Source: Kiritimatiellia bacterium
GTDB taxonomy: Bacteria; Verrucomicrobiota; Kiritimatiellia; UBA8416; JABMPJ01
Direction of reading: 5' to 3'
Assembly (NCBI GenBank): GCA_029939545.1
Contig: JAOZSS010000075.1
Span: 1,476 to 10,508, forward strand
DNA: 9,033 nucleotides
The position numbers and the translations under genes are program-made. Positions 1 to 6,945 of the stretch are shown piece by piece. Every line of letters starts with the position of its first letter. Position 1 is the first letter of the stretch. Under the pieces are notes generated by a model. It made no database searches, was not told the origin of the DNA, and was given only the letters and a program-made list of their open reading frames with translations.

Positions 1-63
1 GGCCGGTGTGAGGTCGGGCTTCAGTATAGCGGCGTCAATGTAGCGGTTGATGGGTGTGCTCAT
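1..63 (-). CDS. deoC: Probable deoxyribose-phosphate aldolase, N-terminal fragment (cut by window edge)
   Basis: Only the first 21 codons are visible; the gene runs off the left edge. The translated start contains RYIDAAILKPDLTPA, which resembles the N-terminus of DeoC-family class I aldolases, where an (I/R)YIDHTLLKPDAT-like stretch opens the first strand of the TIM barrel. DeoC enzymes cleave 2-deoxyribose-5-phosphate to glyceraldehyde-3-phosphate and acetaldehyde through a Schiff-base lysine; that lysine lies outside the window. The ATG shares one base with the aconitase stop (TGATG), and an AAAGGAG Shine-Dalgarno sits 8 bases upstream inside the aconitase gene, so the two genes are very likely co-transcribed and translationally coupled. 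The usual His after the first Asp is Ala here, so a DeoC/LacD-related aldolase of other specificity remains possible. Confidence 0.6.
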   Translation of the reverse strand, partial: MSTPINRYIDAAILKPDLTPA

Positions 64-2000
64 CAGCTCTGCTCCTTTGTGTAGTTTAACAGTCCGCCAG
101 CCAGCAGGATATGCCGCTGCCGGTCGGTGAAGTCGGTCTGTACAGGAATAGCAACGCCCTGTGTCTCGTTGCGTACCACGACCGGGCTGCCGACGGCGAT
201 CGCCTCGCGTAGGTTGGGCACGGAGAGCGCATCGCCCTGCGCGACCTTGTCGTAGTCGGCGGCATCGGAAAATAGCATCGGCACAATCCCGAAGTTGATC
301 AGGTTGGCCTCGTGAATGCGCTCGATCGATTGGGCGATGACCGCCTTAACCCCGAGGTACATCGGGCAGAGTGCGGCATGTTCGCGGCTGGAGCCCTGTC
401 CGTAGGACTGCCCGGCCACGATGACATTGTGCAGGCCCTGGTCGCGCGTGGCGGCGGCACGGGTCGCAAAGTCCGGATCGGTCATCTCGAAGACGAATGT
501 CGAATAGGTCGGCACGTTCGACCGGTACTTCAGTCGCGCCCCGGCCGGCATGATGTGGTCGGTCGTGATGTTGTCGCCCACCTTGATCACGGCCACGCCG
601 CCCAGCGTTTCGCCGAGCGGATCCGCAATCGGCGGCGCCCCGATGTTCGGCCCGCGTTCGATGTCTGGTGCATCCGTGACGCTCTCCGGAAAGACAAACA
701 TGGAGTCTTCGATATCGTAGCGATCGGGCGTAGGGATCTCGATGGCGCTCTCGCCCAGCGTGCGCGGATCAACCACTTCGCCGGCAAGGGCGGAGGCGGC
801 GGCGACTTCCGGGCTGACCAGGTAGACTTGGGCGTCCCGTGTACCGGAGCGACCCTCGAAGTTGCGGTTCGAGGTGCGCAGCGAGACTTCACCACTGCCC
901 GGCGACATCGAGTTGCCGATGCAGAAGCCGCACGCGTTCTCGAGTAAACGCGCCCCGGCACCGATGATATCGGCCAGGTCGCCGTCCTTCGCCAGCATCC
1001 GCATGACCTGGCGTGAGCCGTGGGCCACGCCGAGGGTTACGCTCGGATGCGTCGTCTTGCCGCGCAGGATCGCCGCCACGGTTTTGAGATCGCGCAGGGA
1101 GGAGTTGGTGCAGGATCCGATCAGAACCTGGTTGACCTTGAGGCCGGCCACGTCAACGATCCGCTTGATGTTGCCCGGCGAATGCGGGGCGGCGGTCAGC
1201 GGCTCCAGCGTGGCGAGATCGATCGTGAAGATGTCATCATACTCGGCGTCATCATCCGCCTTCAGCTCGACCCAATCGCCCCCGCGATCCTGGGCCTCCA
1301 TAAACTGCTTCGTTCGTTCATCGCTCGGGAAAAGCGACGTGGTCACGCCGCATTCAGCGCCCATGTTCGTGATTGTGGCGCGCTCCGGCACGTCCAGTGA
1401 CGCCACGCCGGGGCCGCCATACTCGAAGATGCAGCTGACATTGCCCTTGGTGGAGTAGCGTTCCAGCACCTTGAGAATCACATCCTTGGCGGCGACCCAG
1501 GGGGGCAGCGCACCTTCGAGGTGGATCTTGATCACCTTAGGTGCGGTCAGGTAGAAGGGACCGCCTCCCATCGCCACGGCCACGTCAATGCCGCCCGCGC
1601 CCATGGCCAACGCGCCGATGCCGCCGTCGGTAGGGGTGTGCGAATCGGACCCCAGAAGCGTCTTGCACGGGATGCCGAAACGTTCGACGTGAAGCTGGTG
1701 ACAGATCCCGTTGCCCGGCTTGGAGAACACGGCACCGAAGCGGGCCGCGGCCGACTGCAGGTAGCGGTGGTCATCGGCGTTCTCGAATCCGATCTGGACC
1801 GTGTTGTGGTCGATATAGCTGACCGCCAGCTCGTTCTTTACGCGATCAAGGCCCATCGCCTCGAACTGGAGAAATGCCATCGTTCCGGTCGCGTCCTGGG
1901 TCAGGGTCTGGTCGATCCTGATTCCAATCTCGTTACCCGCTTCGAGTGTCCCGGAGACGAGGTGCGCTTCCAGTATCTTATAGGTGATATTCTTGCCCAT
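63..2000 (-). CDS. Aconitate hydratase, Aquifex-type single chain (645 aa)
   Basis: Interconverts citrate and isocitrate through cis-aconitate in the cytosolic TCA cycle, using a [4Fe-4S] cluster. The three expected cluster ligands are present: Cys297 in IGSCTNSS, and Cys357 and Cys360 in ACGFCIG. Other family motifs are DHNT (64-67), SDSHTPTDGGIG (118-129), SNRNFEGR (377-384), the C-terminal swivel-domain TTDHIMPAG (479-487) and YGQGSSREHAAL (533-544), whose Ser/Arg/His contact substrate. At 645 residues it is far shorter than AcnA (about 890) or AcnB (about 860) and fits the putative Aquifex-type family of about 640-660 residues, in which LeuC-like and LeuD-like parts are joined in one chain. 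Homoaconitase or isopropylmalate isomerase is less likely because the two parts are fused. The ATG has a TTAGGAGC ribosome site 6 bases upstream. No frameshift or missing key residue is seen. Confidence 0.95.
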   Translation of the reverse strand: MGKNITYKILEAHLVSGTLEAGNEIGIRIDQTLTQDATGTMAFLQFEAMGLDRVKNELAVSYIDHNTVQIGFENADDHRYLQSAAARFGAVFSKPGNGICHQLHVERFGIPCKTLLGSDSHTPTDGGIGALAMGAGGIDVAVAMGGGPFYLTAPKVIKIHLEGALPPWVAAKDVILKVLERYSTKGNVSCIFEYGGPGVASLDVPERATITNMGAECGVTTSLFPSDERTKQFMEAQDRGGDWVELKADDDAEYDDIFTIDLATLEPLTAAPHSPGNIKRIVDVAGLKVNQVLIGSCTNSSLRDLKTVAAILRGKTTHPSVTLGVAHGSRQVMRMLAKDGDLADIIGAGARLLENACGFCIGNSMSPGSGEVSLRTSNRNFEGRSGTRDAQVYLVSPEVAAASALAGEVVDPRTLGESAIEIPTPDRYDIEDSMFVFPESVTDAPDIERGPNIGAPPIADPLGETLGGVAVIKVGDNITTDHIMPAGARLKYRSNVPTYSTFVFEMTDPDFATRAAATRDQGLHNVIVAGQSYGQGSSREHAALCPMYLGVKAVIAQSIERIHEANLINFGIVPMLFSDAADYDKVAQGDALSVPNLREAIAVGSPVVVRNETQGVAIPVQTDFTDRQRHILLAGGLLNYTKEQS

Positions 2001-2060
2001 GATTGTGCTCCTAATCCGTCCATTCGATGCACATGAGGTGCTGTGCCGGAAGAAACAGAT

Positions 2061-2089
2061 AGGCTATCCCGTACATCAGGAGGGGTCAA
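2061..2089 (-). promoter_or_regulatory. Candidate sigma-70-type promoter for the aconitase operon
   Basis: Read on the minus strand, TTGACC (2089-2084) is followed after exactly 17 bases by TAGCCT (2066-2061). The -35 matches 5 of 6 consensus bases and the -10 only 3 of 6. It lies about 60 bases upstream of the aconitase ATG. The same TTGAC-N17-TAnnnT layout recurs before the operon at the right end of the window, which modestly supports it. There is no experimental evidence in the sequence for the start site. Confidence 0.35.
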
Positions 2090-2095
2090 TACGGG
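2068..2095. promoter_or_regulatory. Inverted repeat spanning the aconitase -35 box (possible operator)
   Basis: CCCGTA (2068-2073) and its exact reverse complement TACGGG (2090-2095) are separated by 16 bases, with arm centres 22 bases apart, about two helical turns. The candidate -35 for aconitase lies between the arms. A second perfect palindrome, GATAG-G-CTATC (2058-2068), abuts the left arm and overlaps the candidate -10. This geometry fits a dimeric regulator, but six-base arms occur by chance, so the call is tentative and no regulator can be named. Confidence 0.25.
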
Positions 2096-2135
2096 AGTCA
2101 GGAATCACGGAATCACGCGAATCCCCTAAATCAAC

Positions 2136-2164
2136 TTGACCTGTTGCGAGAGGGTTCCAATACT
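2136..2164 (+). promoter_or_regulatory. Candidate sigma-70-type promoter for the coiled-coil gene
   Basis: TTGACC (2136-2141) is followed after 17 bases by AATACT (2159-2164), matching consensus at 5 of 6 and 4 of 6 positions. Transcription would begin near 2171, giving a leader of about 50 bases. A short direct repeat, GGAATCAC twice at about 2101-2116, lies just upstream and has no clear meaning. Confidence 0.45.
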
Positions 2165-2181
2165 TGTGTTTCTATCTTTAA

Positions 2182-2201
2182 AGGGTGCGACGGCGCACTC
2201 T
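2182..2201 (+). other. 5'-leader hairpin upstream of the coiled-coil gene
   Basis: AGGGTGCG pairs with CGCACTCT across an ACGG tetraloop, giving an 8-bp stem with one G-U pair. It lies inside the predicted leader and ends 7 bases before the GGGGAG ribosome site (2209-2214), which is itself 6 bases from the ATG at 2221. It could protect the 5' end of the transcript or tune ribosome loading. No run of T follows, so it is not an intrinsic terminator. Confidence 0.35.
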
Positions 2202-2220
2202 CGGATATGGGGAGCATTGA

Positions 2221-5200
2221 ATGTCTAGGATTCTGGATCGGCTAAAAAGCGTAGGGGACAGCAACGGACGATGCCACGTGCGTGTCAGCGACAACATGAC
2301 CTACGGGCCTGTCGCCCTCAATACGGTTTGCCAGTGGTCCGAGCAGGGCAGGATCACCTCCGAAAGCGAAATCTCCTATGACCGCAAGGAGTGGGTGCGC
2401 GCCGATGCGGTACCCGAGCTGGCGCTTGATTGGACCGCACATGACAACGGTGATGAGCATGGCCCTTTCAACCTGCGTGCTCTCAGCCAGCTGGTCCGGC
2501 GCGGTATCGTAGCGCCTGACGCCAAGGTGACCCATCGCGCCACCGGCGAGACGCTCGGGGTGTCGCAGGCTCTGGAGCGCGCAAGCGAATCACGTCCGCT
2601 CAATGCCGCCGCCGCCCGCCTGGTCGGCAATGCAGCGGTGCCCGACGTGCCCCAATCACTCGTCAGTCATGCGGCCTCCATAGCGGCGGCTCCTGCAGCG
2701 GAAGCAGCGCGGACCTCCGAGGTCCCGGAGGCGGCGACCCCACCCGCCGGTACGCCGGCTTCGGATGGTGACGTGGAGACGCTACGCGAGGAGCTCTCCG
2801 CGGCAGACGTACAGGTGGAGAGGAAAGGGGACGACCTGAACGCATCGCGTGTCCACATGGAGGAACTCGACGGGGCGACCGACCAGGCGCGCCAACGGGT
2901 CGCCGAGCTGGAAGCCGAATGCAACAAGCTGCGCGGGGAGAACACCGGCTTTGCTTCTGAACTGGAAGACGCCGTGGCGAAACAGTCGGAAGCCGAGATA
3001 GCCCTCGATAAACGCACCAAGGAGATGGCCGCGCTGGAAGCCCGTCTGCAGGAGGAGTCCGGGCGGCTGTCCCGGCAGCTATCTGAATTGGGAGCCGAAC
3101 TGGGTGAGGCGAAGCGCACGCTGGGCGAGCGGCAGGAAGAGGTCGAGCTGCTGAACCAGACCCGCGAAGCGGAGCAGAGCACGGCGACCGACGAGATTCA
3201 GGGGCTGAAGGACGGTCTCGCAGCGGCGACCCGTCGTCTCGACGAGCGCGAAGCCGAGCAGGGCGCTAAGATCTCCGGTCTGCAATCAGAACTGTCGGAT
3301 ATCCGGGAGCAAGCCGCCCTGCGCGAGGCCGAGAATGGTCTCAAGGTCGACGAGCTCAGCGGGGAGGTCTCGCGACTCCAGGAGCGCTTGTCCGCTACAG
3401 AGGCCACCCTCAAGGCGGAGCAGGTTGATAGCGGAACACTGAAATCCGAACTCGAGATTGCCAAACAGGAGGTCACGGCGCAGGAACAGCAGCTCGTTCG
3501 TATGACAAGGGAGGCCAAGAGCCGCGACGAACAGTGTGCCGACTTGGAGCAGAAACTCGAAGCATTGGGCGAGAAAGCGCGCACCGTACATAAGGTCGCC
3601 TTAGAGAAGGACTCCGAGATCTCGATCATCCAGGCCGCCATGACGGAGCACGAGCGGGAGGCCCACGCGCTGAAGACCGCTCTCGCCGAAGCCGAGAAGG
3701 CCCACGAGGCCAAGGAAGAGGAACTGACCGCCGCGCGCGCGGCCGTACTGGAGCAGTCGGACGTATCGTCGAAGGCGGACGCCGAACGCCAGCAGCTCAG
3801 GGCAAAGGTTGCGGCCCTCGAGAAGTCGCTTTGCGCCAGGGACGATGCACTGGAGGCCAAGTCCAGTGCGCTCACCACGCGGGAGAAGGATCTTGCCGCG
3901 CGCGACACCGAACTCAAGGACCTCCGCCAAGCACTGGAAACCATCGAAGCGAAGTTGGCCGACCGGAACACGGTGGCTGTCGCGGACCAGGAAGTCTCCA
4001 ATACGCTGCAGGAGGACAAGGTCGCGCTCGAGGAGACGGTCAATGCGATGAAGGTCGAAACAGAAGACCTGCGCGCCAAGCTGGAAGAAGAGCATGCGCA
4101 CGTCAGCGAACTCACGCTCGCGTCCGAACGCGCCCAGAGCGCCATGGAGGAGACGAACGCAGACCGGGATCGTCTGCAGCAGGAGGTTACAACACTGCAG
4201 AGCGAGCTGAGTGATTGCACGACTCAGCTTGCCGAGACCCAGGCAACGGTGGAGACGCTCACCGCAGATCGGGACGAGGTGCGGACAGAACTGGAAGCCG
4301 TACAGGCTGAGCGGGAGAAGGCGAGCGAGTGTCTGGGCGAAGTGAATGGCGAAGTCGAAGCGCTCAAGGCCAAACTCGTCGAGCAGATAGCGGCACAGGA
4401 GTTGGCATCGGTGAAGCAGACCGACCAGTCTTCGTCCCTGAAACGCGAGAAGCGGCAGCTGGAAGAGCGGGTTGCCAAGCTGGAACAGGCACTGGCGGCC
4501 AAGGACGAGGCCGTCGCCGTCAGAGAGGCCGCACTGGCCAGCCGAGACCAGGCTCTCGCCGAGAAGGACGACGTCATCGCCAACCGGGACGAGGCCCTGG
4601 CCGAACGGAAAGCAAAGCTGGCGGCCGCAGTGGCCGCGCTGGCACAAGCGGCACAGCGCGTCGAGGGAGAAGAGGCGGCATCCGAAGCTCTGAAAGCCGA
4701 GCTCGAAACAGAGAAGTCGGCCACGCAAGCGTTGGAAGCCGAACGGGCTTCCCTGCAAGCGGCAGCGGAATCGACGCAAGGCGAAATCAACGAACTTCGC
4801 GCCAAGCTGGAGGCCGAGCAAAGCCGTTCGAGCGACGCCACCGTCGAGCTGGAGCAGGTGCGAGGAGCCCTCGACGAGGCAAGCGCGGAACAGGAGAGCG
4901 CACAGCAGAGCCTCACTCAACTGCGTGCCGATCTGGAAGCTGCGCGAACCGAGAAGGAGCAGGTGCAAGCCGAACTCGAAACTGCTCGGACCGGGGCGGA
5001 GCATCTGCAGGGCGAACTCGAAACTGCTCGGGCCGGGGCGGAGCATCTGCAAGGTGAATTGGAAGCCACACGGACCGAGCGCGACGCCGCGCTTGCCGAG
5101 ACCAACAGCGTGCTGGCTGGACGCGACCAAGCTCTCGCAGCGAAAGATGAGGCGATCGCGGAACGCGACCAGGCCCAGGCTGATAAAGAGCAGGCGTTGG

Positions 5201-6024
5201 CCGAGAAGGGCCGTGACCTCGCGGCGAAGGAAGACGAGCTGTCGGCGGCCCGGGCCGCCTTGTCCGCTGCGGAAGCAACGAAGGCGGAAGGAGCCGCCAA
5301 GTTGGAGGCCGACCTTTCGGCGGCCGGCAAATTGAAAGACGAGCACGACGTATTACAGGGCAAGCTGGAGAACGAGCAGGCACGCATTGGTGAGTTGATC
5401 TCCGAACTGGAAGAGCTTCGGGCCCAACTGGACGAGGCCCACCAGCAGCAGGAGCAGGCACAGGCACGTCTCGACGAGACCGGGGCCAAGGACGAGGAGA
5501 CGCAGAGAGAACTGGCGGAGGCTAAGGCCGGGACGGAGAAGGCCCTGTCCGAACGGGACGAGGTTAAGGCCAAGGCGGCGGAACTACAGTCCGAGCTGGC
5601 AATGTCCCGGAAGCGACTGGCGGAGTCCGAGAGCTCGTTGGCGCAAGCCGAGGCCGAACTTGCCAAGCCGGCTCCCGAGCCCGAACCGAAAGCAGAGGTA
5701 CCCAAGGAGTGGTACCTGCGTTACGACGGCGAGAACATGTTGGGCCCCGTATCTTTCGACGATCTTATCGGCTGGGCCAGGGATTGCCGCGTGGCGCCCG
5801 ATCACGACGTGTCGTCGGACAAGCTCTTCTGGGCCAAGGCCAGTGATGTCCCGGAGCTCGAGATGGAGTGGATGGTCACGCTCGTCGACGGGACCGAGTA
5901 TGGCCCGATCAACAAGTACGCCGTGAACGATCTCATCGCCGACGAGGCCGTGGGTGAAGATGCCAAGCTGACCCATTGCCGCACGGGCAAGCAGCTCAGC
6001 GCGAAGGCGGTCAAGCAGGACTAG
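2221..6024 (+). CDS. Giant coiled-coil protein with paired GYF_2-like domains at both ends (1267 aa)
   Basis: Function unknown. No signal peptide or membrane segment is seen, so it is probably cytoplasmic. Order: GYF_2-like domain 1 (about 18-67, with GP at 29-30, W39, W58, VPEL 64-67); a second GYF_2-like unit (about 71-117, W71, GP 81-82, DAKVTHRATG 100-109); an Ala/Pro-rich linker (about 119-184, with TPPAG at 173-177); about 960 residues of Glu/Ala/Lys/Arg/Leu-rich heptad sequence (185-1148); a Pro/Glu linker (1149-1161); then a C-terminal module (1164-1263) repeating both units in the same order, with GP 1175-1176, W1185, W1204, VPEL 1210-1213, W1217, GP 1228-1229 and DAKLTHCRTG 1247-1256. 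Three blocks of about seven-residue ALAxRDx repeats lie at roughly 537-572, 757-802 and 965-1007. An in-frame TGA directly precedes the ATG, so this start is firm. GYF_2 domains are bacterial relatives of proline-rich-peptide-binding GYF domains. No ATPase Walker motifs or hinge argue against SMC/Rad50. It is monocistronic: divergent from aconitase and convergent with mazG. Confidence 0.9.
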   Translation: MSRILDRLKSVGDSNGRCHVRVSDNMTYGPVALNTVCQWSEQGRITSESEISYDRKEWVRADAVPELALDWTAHDNGDEHGPFNLRALSQLVRRGIVAPDAKVTHRATGETLGVSQALERASESRPLNAAAARLVGNAAVPDVPQSLVSHAASIAAAPAAEAARTSEVPEAATPPAGTPASDGDVETLREELSAADVQVERKGDDLNASRVHMEELDGATDQARQRVAELEAECNKLRGENTGFASELEDAVAKQSEAEIALDKRTKEMAALEARLQEESGRLSRQLSELGAELGEAKRTLGERQEEVELLNQTREAEQSTATDEIQGLKDGLAAATRRLDEREAEQGAKISGLQSELSDIREQAALREAENGLKVDELSGEVSRLQERLSATEATLKAEQVDSGTLKSELEIAKQEVTAQEQQLVRMTREAKSRDEQCADLEQKLEALGEKARTVHKVALEKDSEISIIQAAMTEHEREAHALKTALAEAEKAHEAKEEELTAARAAVLEQSDVSSKADAERQQLRAKVAALEKSLCARDDALEAKSSALTTREKDLAARDTELKDLRQALETIEAKLADRNTVAVADQEVSNTLQEDKVALEETVNAMKVETEDLRAKLEEEHAHVSELTLASERAQSAMEETNADRDRLQQEVTTLQSELSDCTTQLAETQATVETLTADRDEVRTELEAVQAEREKASECLGEVNGEVEALKAKLVEQIAAQELASVKQTDQSSSLKREKRQLEERVAKLEQALAAKDEAVAVREAALASRDQALAEKDDVIANRDEALAERKAKLAAAVAALAQAAQRVEGEEAASEALKAELETEKSATQALEAERASLQAAAESTQGEINELRAKLEAEQSRSSDATVELEQVRGALDEASAEQESAQQSLTQLRADLEAARTEKEQVQAELETARTGAEHLQGELETARAGAEHLQGELEATRTERDAALAETNSVLAGRDQALAAKDEAIAERDQAQADKEQALAEKGRDLAAKEDELSAARAALSAAEATKAEGAAKLEADLSAAGKLKDEHDVLQGKLENEQARIGELISELEELRAQLDEAHQQQEQAQARLDETGAKDEETQRELAEAKAGTEKALSERDEVKAKAAELQSELAMSRKRLAESESSLAQAEAELAKPAPEPEPKAEVPKEWYLRYDGENMLGPVSFDDLIGWARDCRVAPDHDVSSDKLFWAKASDVPELEMEWMVTLVDGTEYGPINKYAVNDLIADEAVGEDAKLTHCRTGKQLSAKAVKQD
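4972..5055 (+). repeat. 42-bp in-frame tandem duplication within the coiled coil
   Basis: Two adjacent 42-base units (4972-5013 and 5014-5055) differ at only 3 bases by hand count and encode ELETARTGAEHLQG and ELETARAGAEHLQG (residues 918-931 and 932-945). More diverged 14-residue relatives flank them (904-917 and from 946). Fourteen residues is two heptads, so the duplication keeps the coiled-coil register. The near identity, including synonymous sites, suggests recent slippage or unequal recombination, and copy number may vary between strains. Confidence 0.85.
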
Positions 6025-6048
6025 CCGCTCAGGATTCATCACTGGCAA

Positions 6049-6146
6049 GGTAGGGCGAGCTCTCCGAGCGAGCCGCAAGGATACACGCTGTGGACGGCCG
6101 GTTTCGGTGTATATATTCCGGCTCGCTGGGGACAGCTCGCCCTACC
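6049..6146. repeat. Long imperfect palindrome (REP/MITE-like) between convergent genes
   Basis: The left arm (6049-6074) begins GGTAGGGCGAGCT and the right arm (6120-6146) ends with its exact reverse complement AGCTCGCCCTACC. The outer arms are complementary over about 26 bases, apart from a few central mismatches and one extra base. An inner stem pairs ATACAC (6081-6086) with GTGTAT (6107-6112) around a 20-base loop. The right arm runs into mazG and supplies its TAG stop codon (6144-6142). The element fills most of the 117-base gap and could fold in either transcript to protect or terminate both. It lacks a T tract, so it is not a standard intrinsic terminator. I recall similar GTAGGGCGAGC palindromes as dispersed repeats in PVC-type genomes; the single copy here cannot show that. 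Confidence 0.75.
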
Positions 6147-6945
6147 CGGCCGTTCTTTCCTCCGCCTTCACCGCATTCCAGTGCGCATCGAGCACTTCAA
6201 GTCCGCATTCGTGCAGCACCTGTCCATTATCCTTCACGCGCTGCTCAACGCCCTCGAAGCGACGTATAAACTTGTCGCAGGTTTGGCGCAGGGCCTCCTC
6301 GGCATTGATTCCAGAAAATCGCGCCAGGTTGACCACCGCAAACAGGAGATCGCCAAGCTCTTCGGTCAGGTTCTCGGCGTCGCCTGTCTGCATGGCCTCA
6401 CGCGTCTCGGCCAGCTCTTCGTCGATCTTGGCGACGACATCGTGCACCTGGTCCCAGTCGAACCCCACGCGCGCGGCACGGCTTTGTAGGCGCTCGGCTT
6501 TCTGAAGGGCGGGAAGGTGACGCGGAATGCCGCCCAGGGTGGAGCGGTCCTTTTTCTCTTTCGCCTTGAGCTGCTCCCAGTTGGCGAGGACCCCGGCGCT
6601 ATCGGCCACTTTGACATCGCCAAACACGTGCGGGTGGCGATAGATGAGCTTGTCGGCAATCCGGTGCGCCACGTCGTCGAACGTGAAAGCGCCCTCCTCG
6701 CCGCGAATGCGGGCATGCATCGCGATCTGCAGCAGCACATCGCCCAGCTCTTCGGCGTGATCCTCGGGGGTGCCGTCATCAAGGGCATCGAGCACCTCGT
6801 AGCACTCCTCCACGAGGTAGGGCTTCAGAGTCTCCAAGGTTTGTTCGCGATCCCACGGGCAGCCGCCTTCACCGCGCAGGCGGTCGACGACTTGCAGGAG
6901 GCGGTCAATGCCGCGCTCCGGGAGCGGGGCGGTGTGTGGGCTCAT
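6142..6945 (-). CDS. mazG: MazG nucleoside triphosphate pyrophosphohydrolase (267 aa)
   Basis: Hydrolyses NTPs and dNTPs to the monophosphate and pyrophosphate, a cytosolic house-cleaning role that in some bacteria also influences (p)ppGpp levels. It has the two tandem MazG domains of the full-length enzyme (E. coli MazG is 263 residues). The N-terminal domain has GGCPWDREQT (27-36) and the metal-binding pattern E47xxE50 with E66xxD69. The C-terminal domain has VGFDWDQV (160-167), E177xxE180 and E196xxD199. All acidic metal ligands are intact in both domains. Its ATG overlaps the thiC stop by four bases (ATGA), and only a weak TTGGAT ribosome site precedes it, so translation probably depends on thiC. 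The TAG stop lies inside the palindromic repeat at the junction, and the last residues (ERTAG) may derive from that repeat. Confidence 0.95.
   Translation of the reverse strand: MSPHTAPLPERGIDRLLQVVDRLRGEGGCPWDREQTLETLKPYLVEECYEVLDALDDGTPEDHAEELGDVLLQIAMHARIRGEEGAFTFDDVAHRIADKLIYRHPHVFGDVKVADSAGVLANWEQLKAKEKKDRSTLGGIPRHLPALQKAERLQSRAARVGFDWDQVHDVVAKIDEELAETREAMQTGDAENLTEELGDLLFAVVNLARFSGINAEEALRQTCDKFIRRFEGVEQRVKDNGQVLHECGLEVLDAHWNAVKAEERTAG

Noticed and set aside
312..947. Plus-strand open frames of 211, 198 and 171 residues opposite aconitase (312-947, 862-1458, 1521-2036)
   Set aside because: The minus-strand aconitase frame is complete with every family motif, and the opposing frames have no recognisable features.
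3198..4220. A 340-residue Ser/Ala-rich minus-strand open frame, and a similar one at 4917-5705
   Set aside because: Ser/Ala/Cys-rich translations are the antisense image of Glu/Ala/Arg codons in the real gene. There are no domain motifs and the conserved GYF-like ends lie on the plus strand.
4329..5057. A 242-residue plus-strand frame inside the coiled-coil gene
   Set aside because: Arg/Gly-rich frame-shifted reading of the heptad repeats; a shadow of the main frame.
3601..5346. A 581-residue open frame on the minus strand opposite the coiled-coil gene
   Set aside because: It mirrors the Glu/Ala/Leu-rich, high-GC coding strand, whose biased codons suppress stops on the opposite strand. Its composition (Leu, Gly, Arg, Cys, Phe rich) is low-complexity and fits no recognisable family.
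2405..5667. SMC, Rad50 or other ATPase identity for the coiled-coil protein
   Set aside because: There is no Walker A, Walker B or ABC signature at either end and no globular hinge in the middle; the ends are GYF_2-like.
6025..6146. Intrinsic (rho-independent) terminator for the convergent genes
   Set aside because: The palindrome is strong but neither side is followed by a T run; it is better described as a REP/MITE-like palindrome with possible terminating effect.
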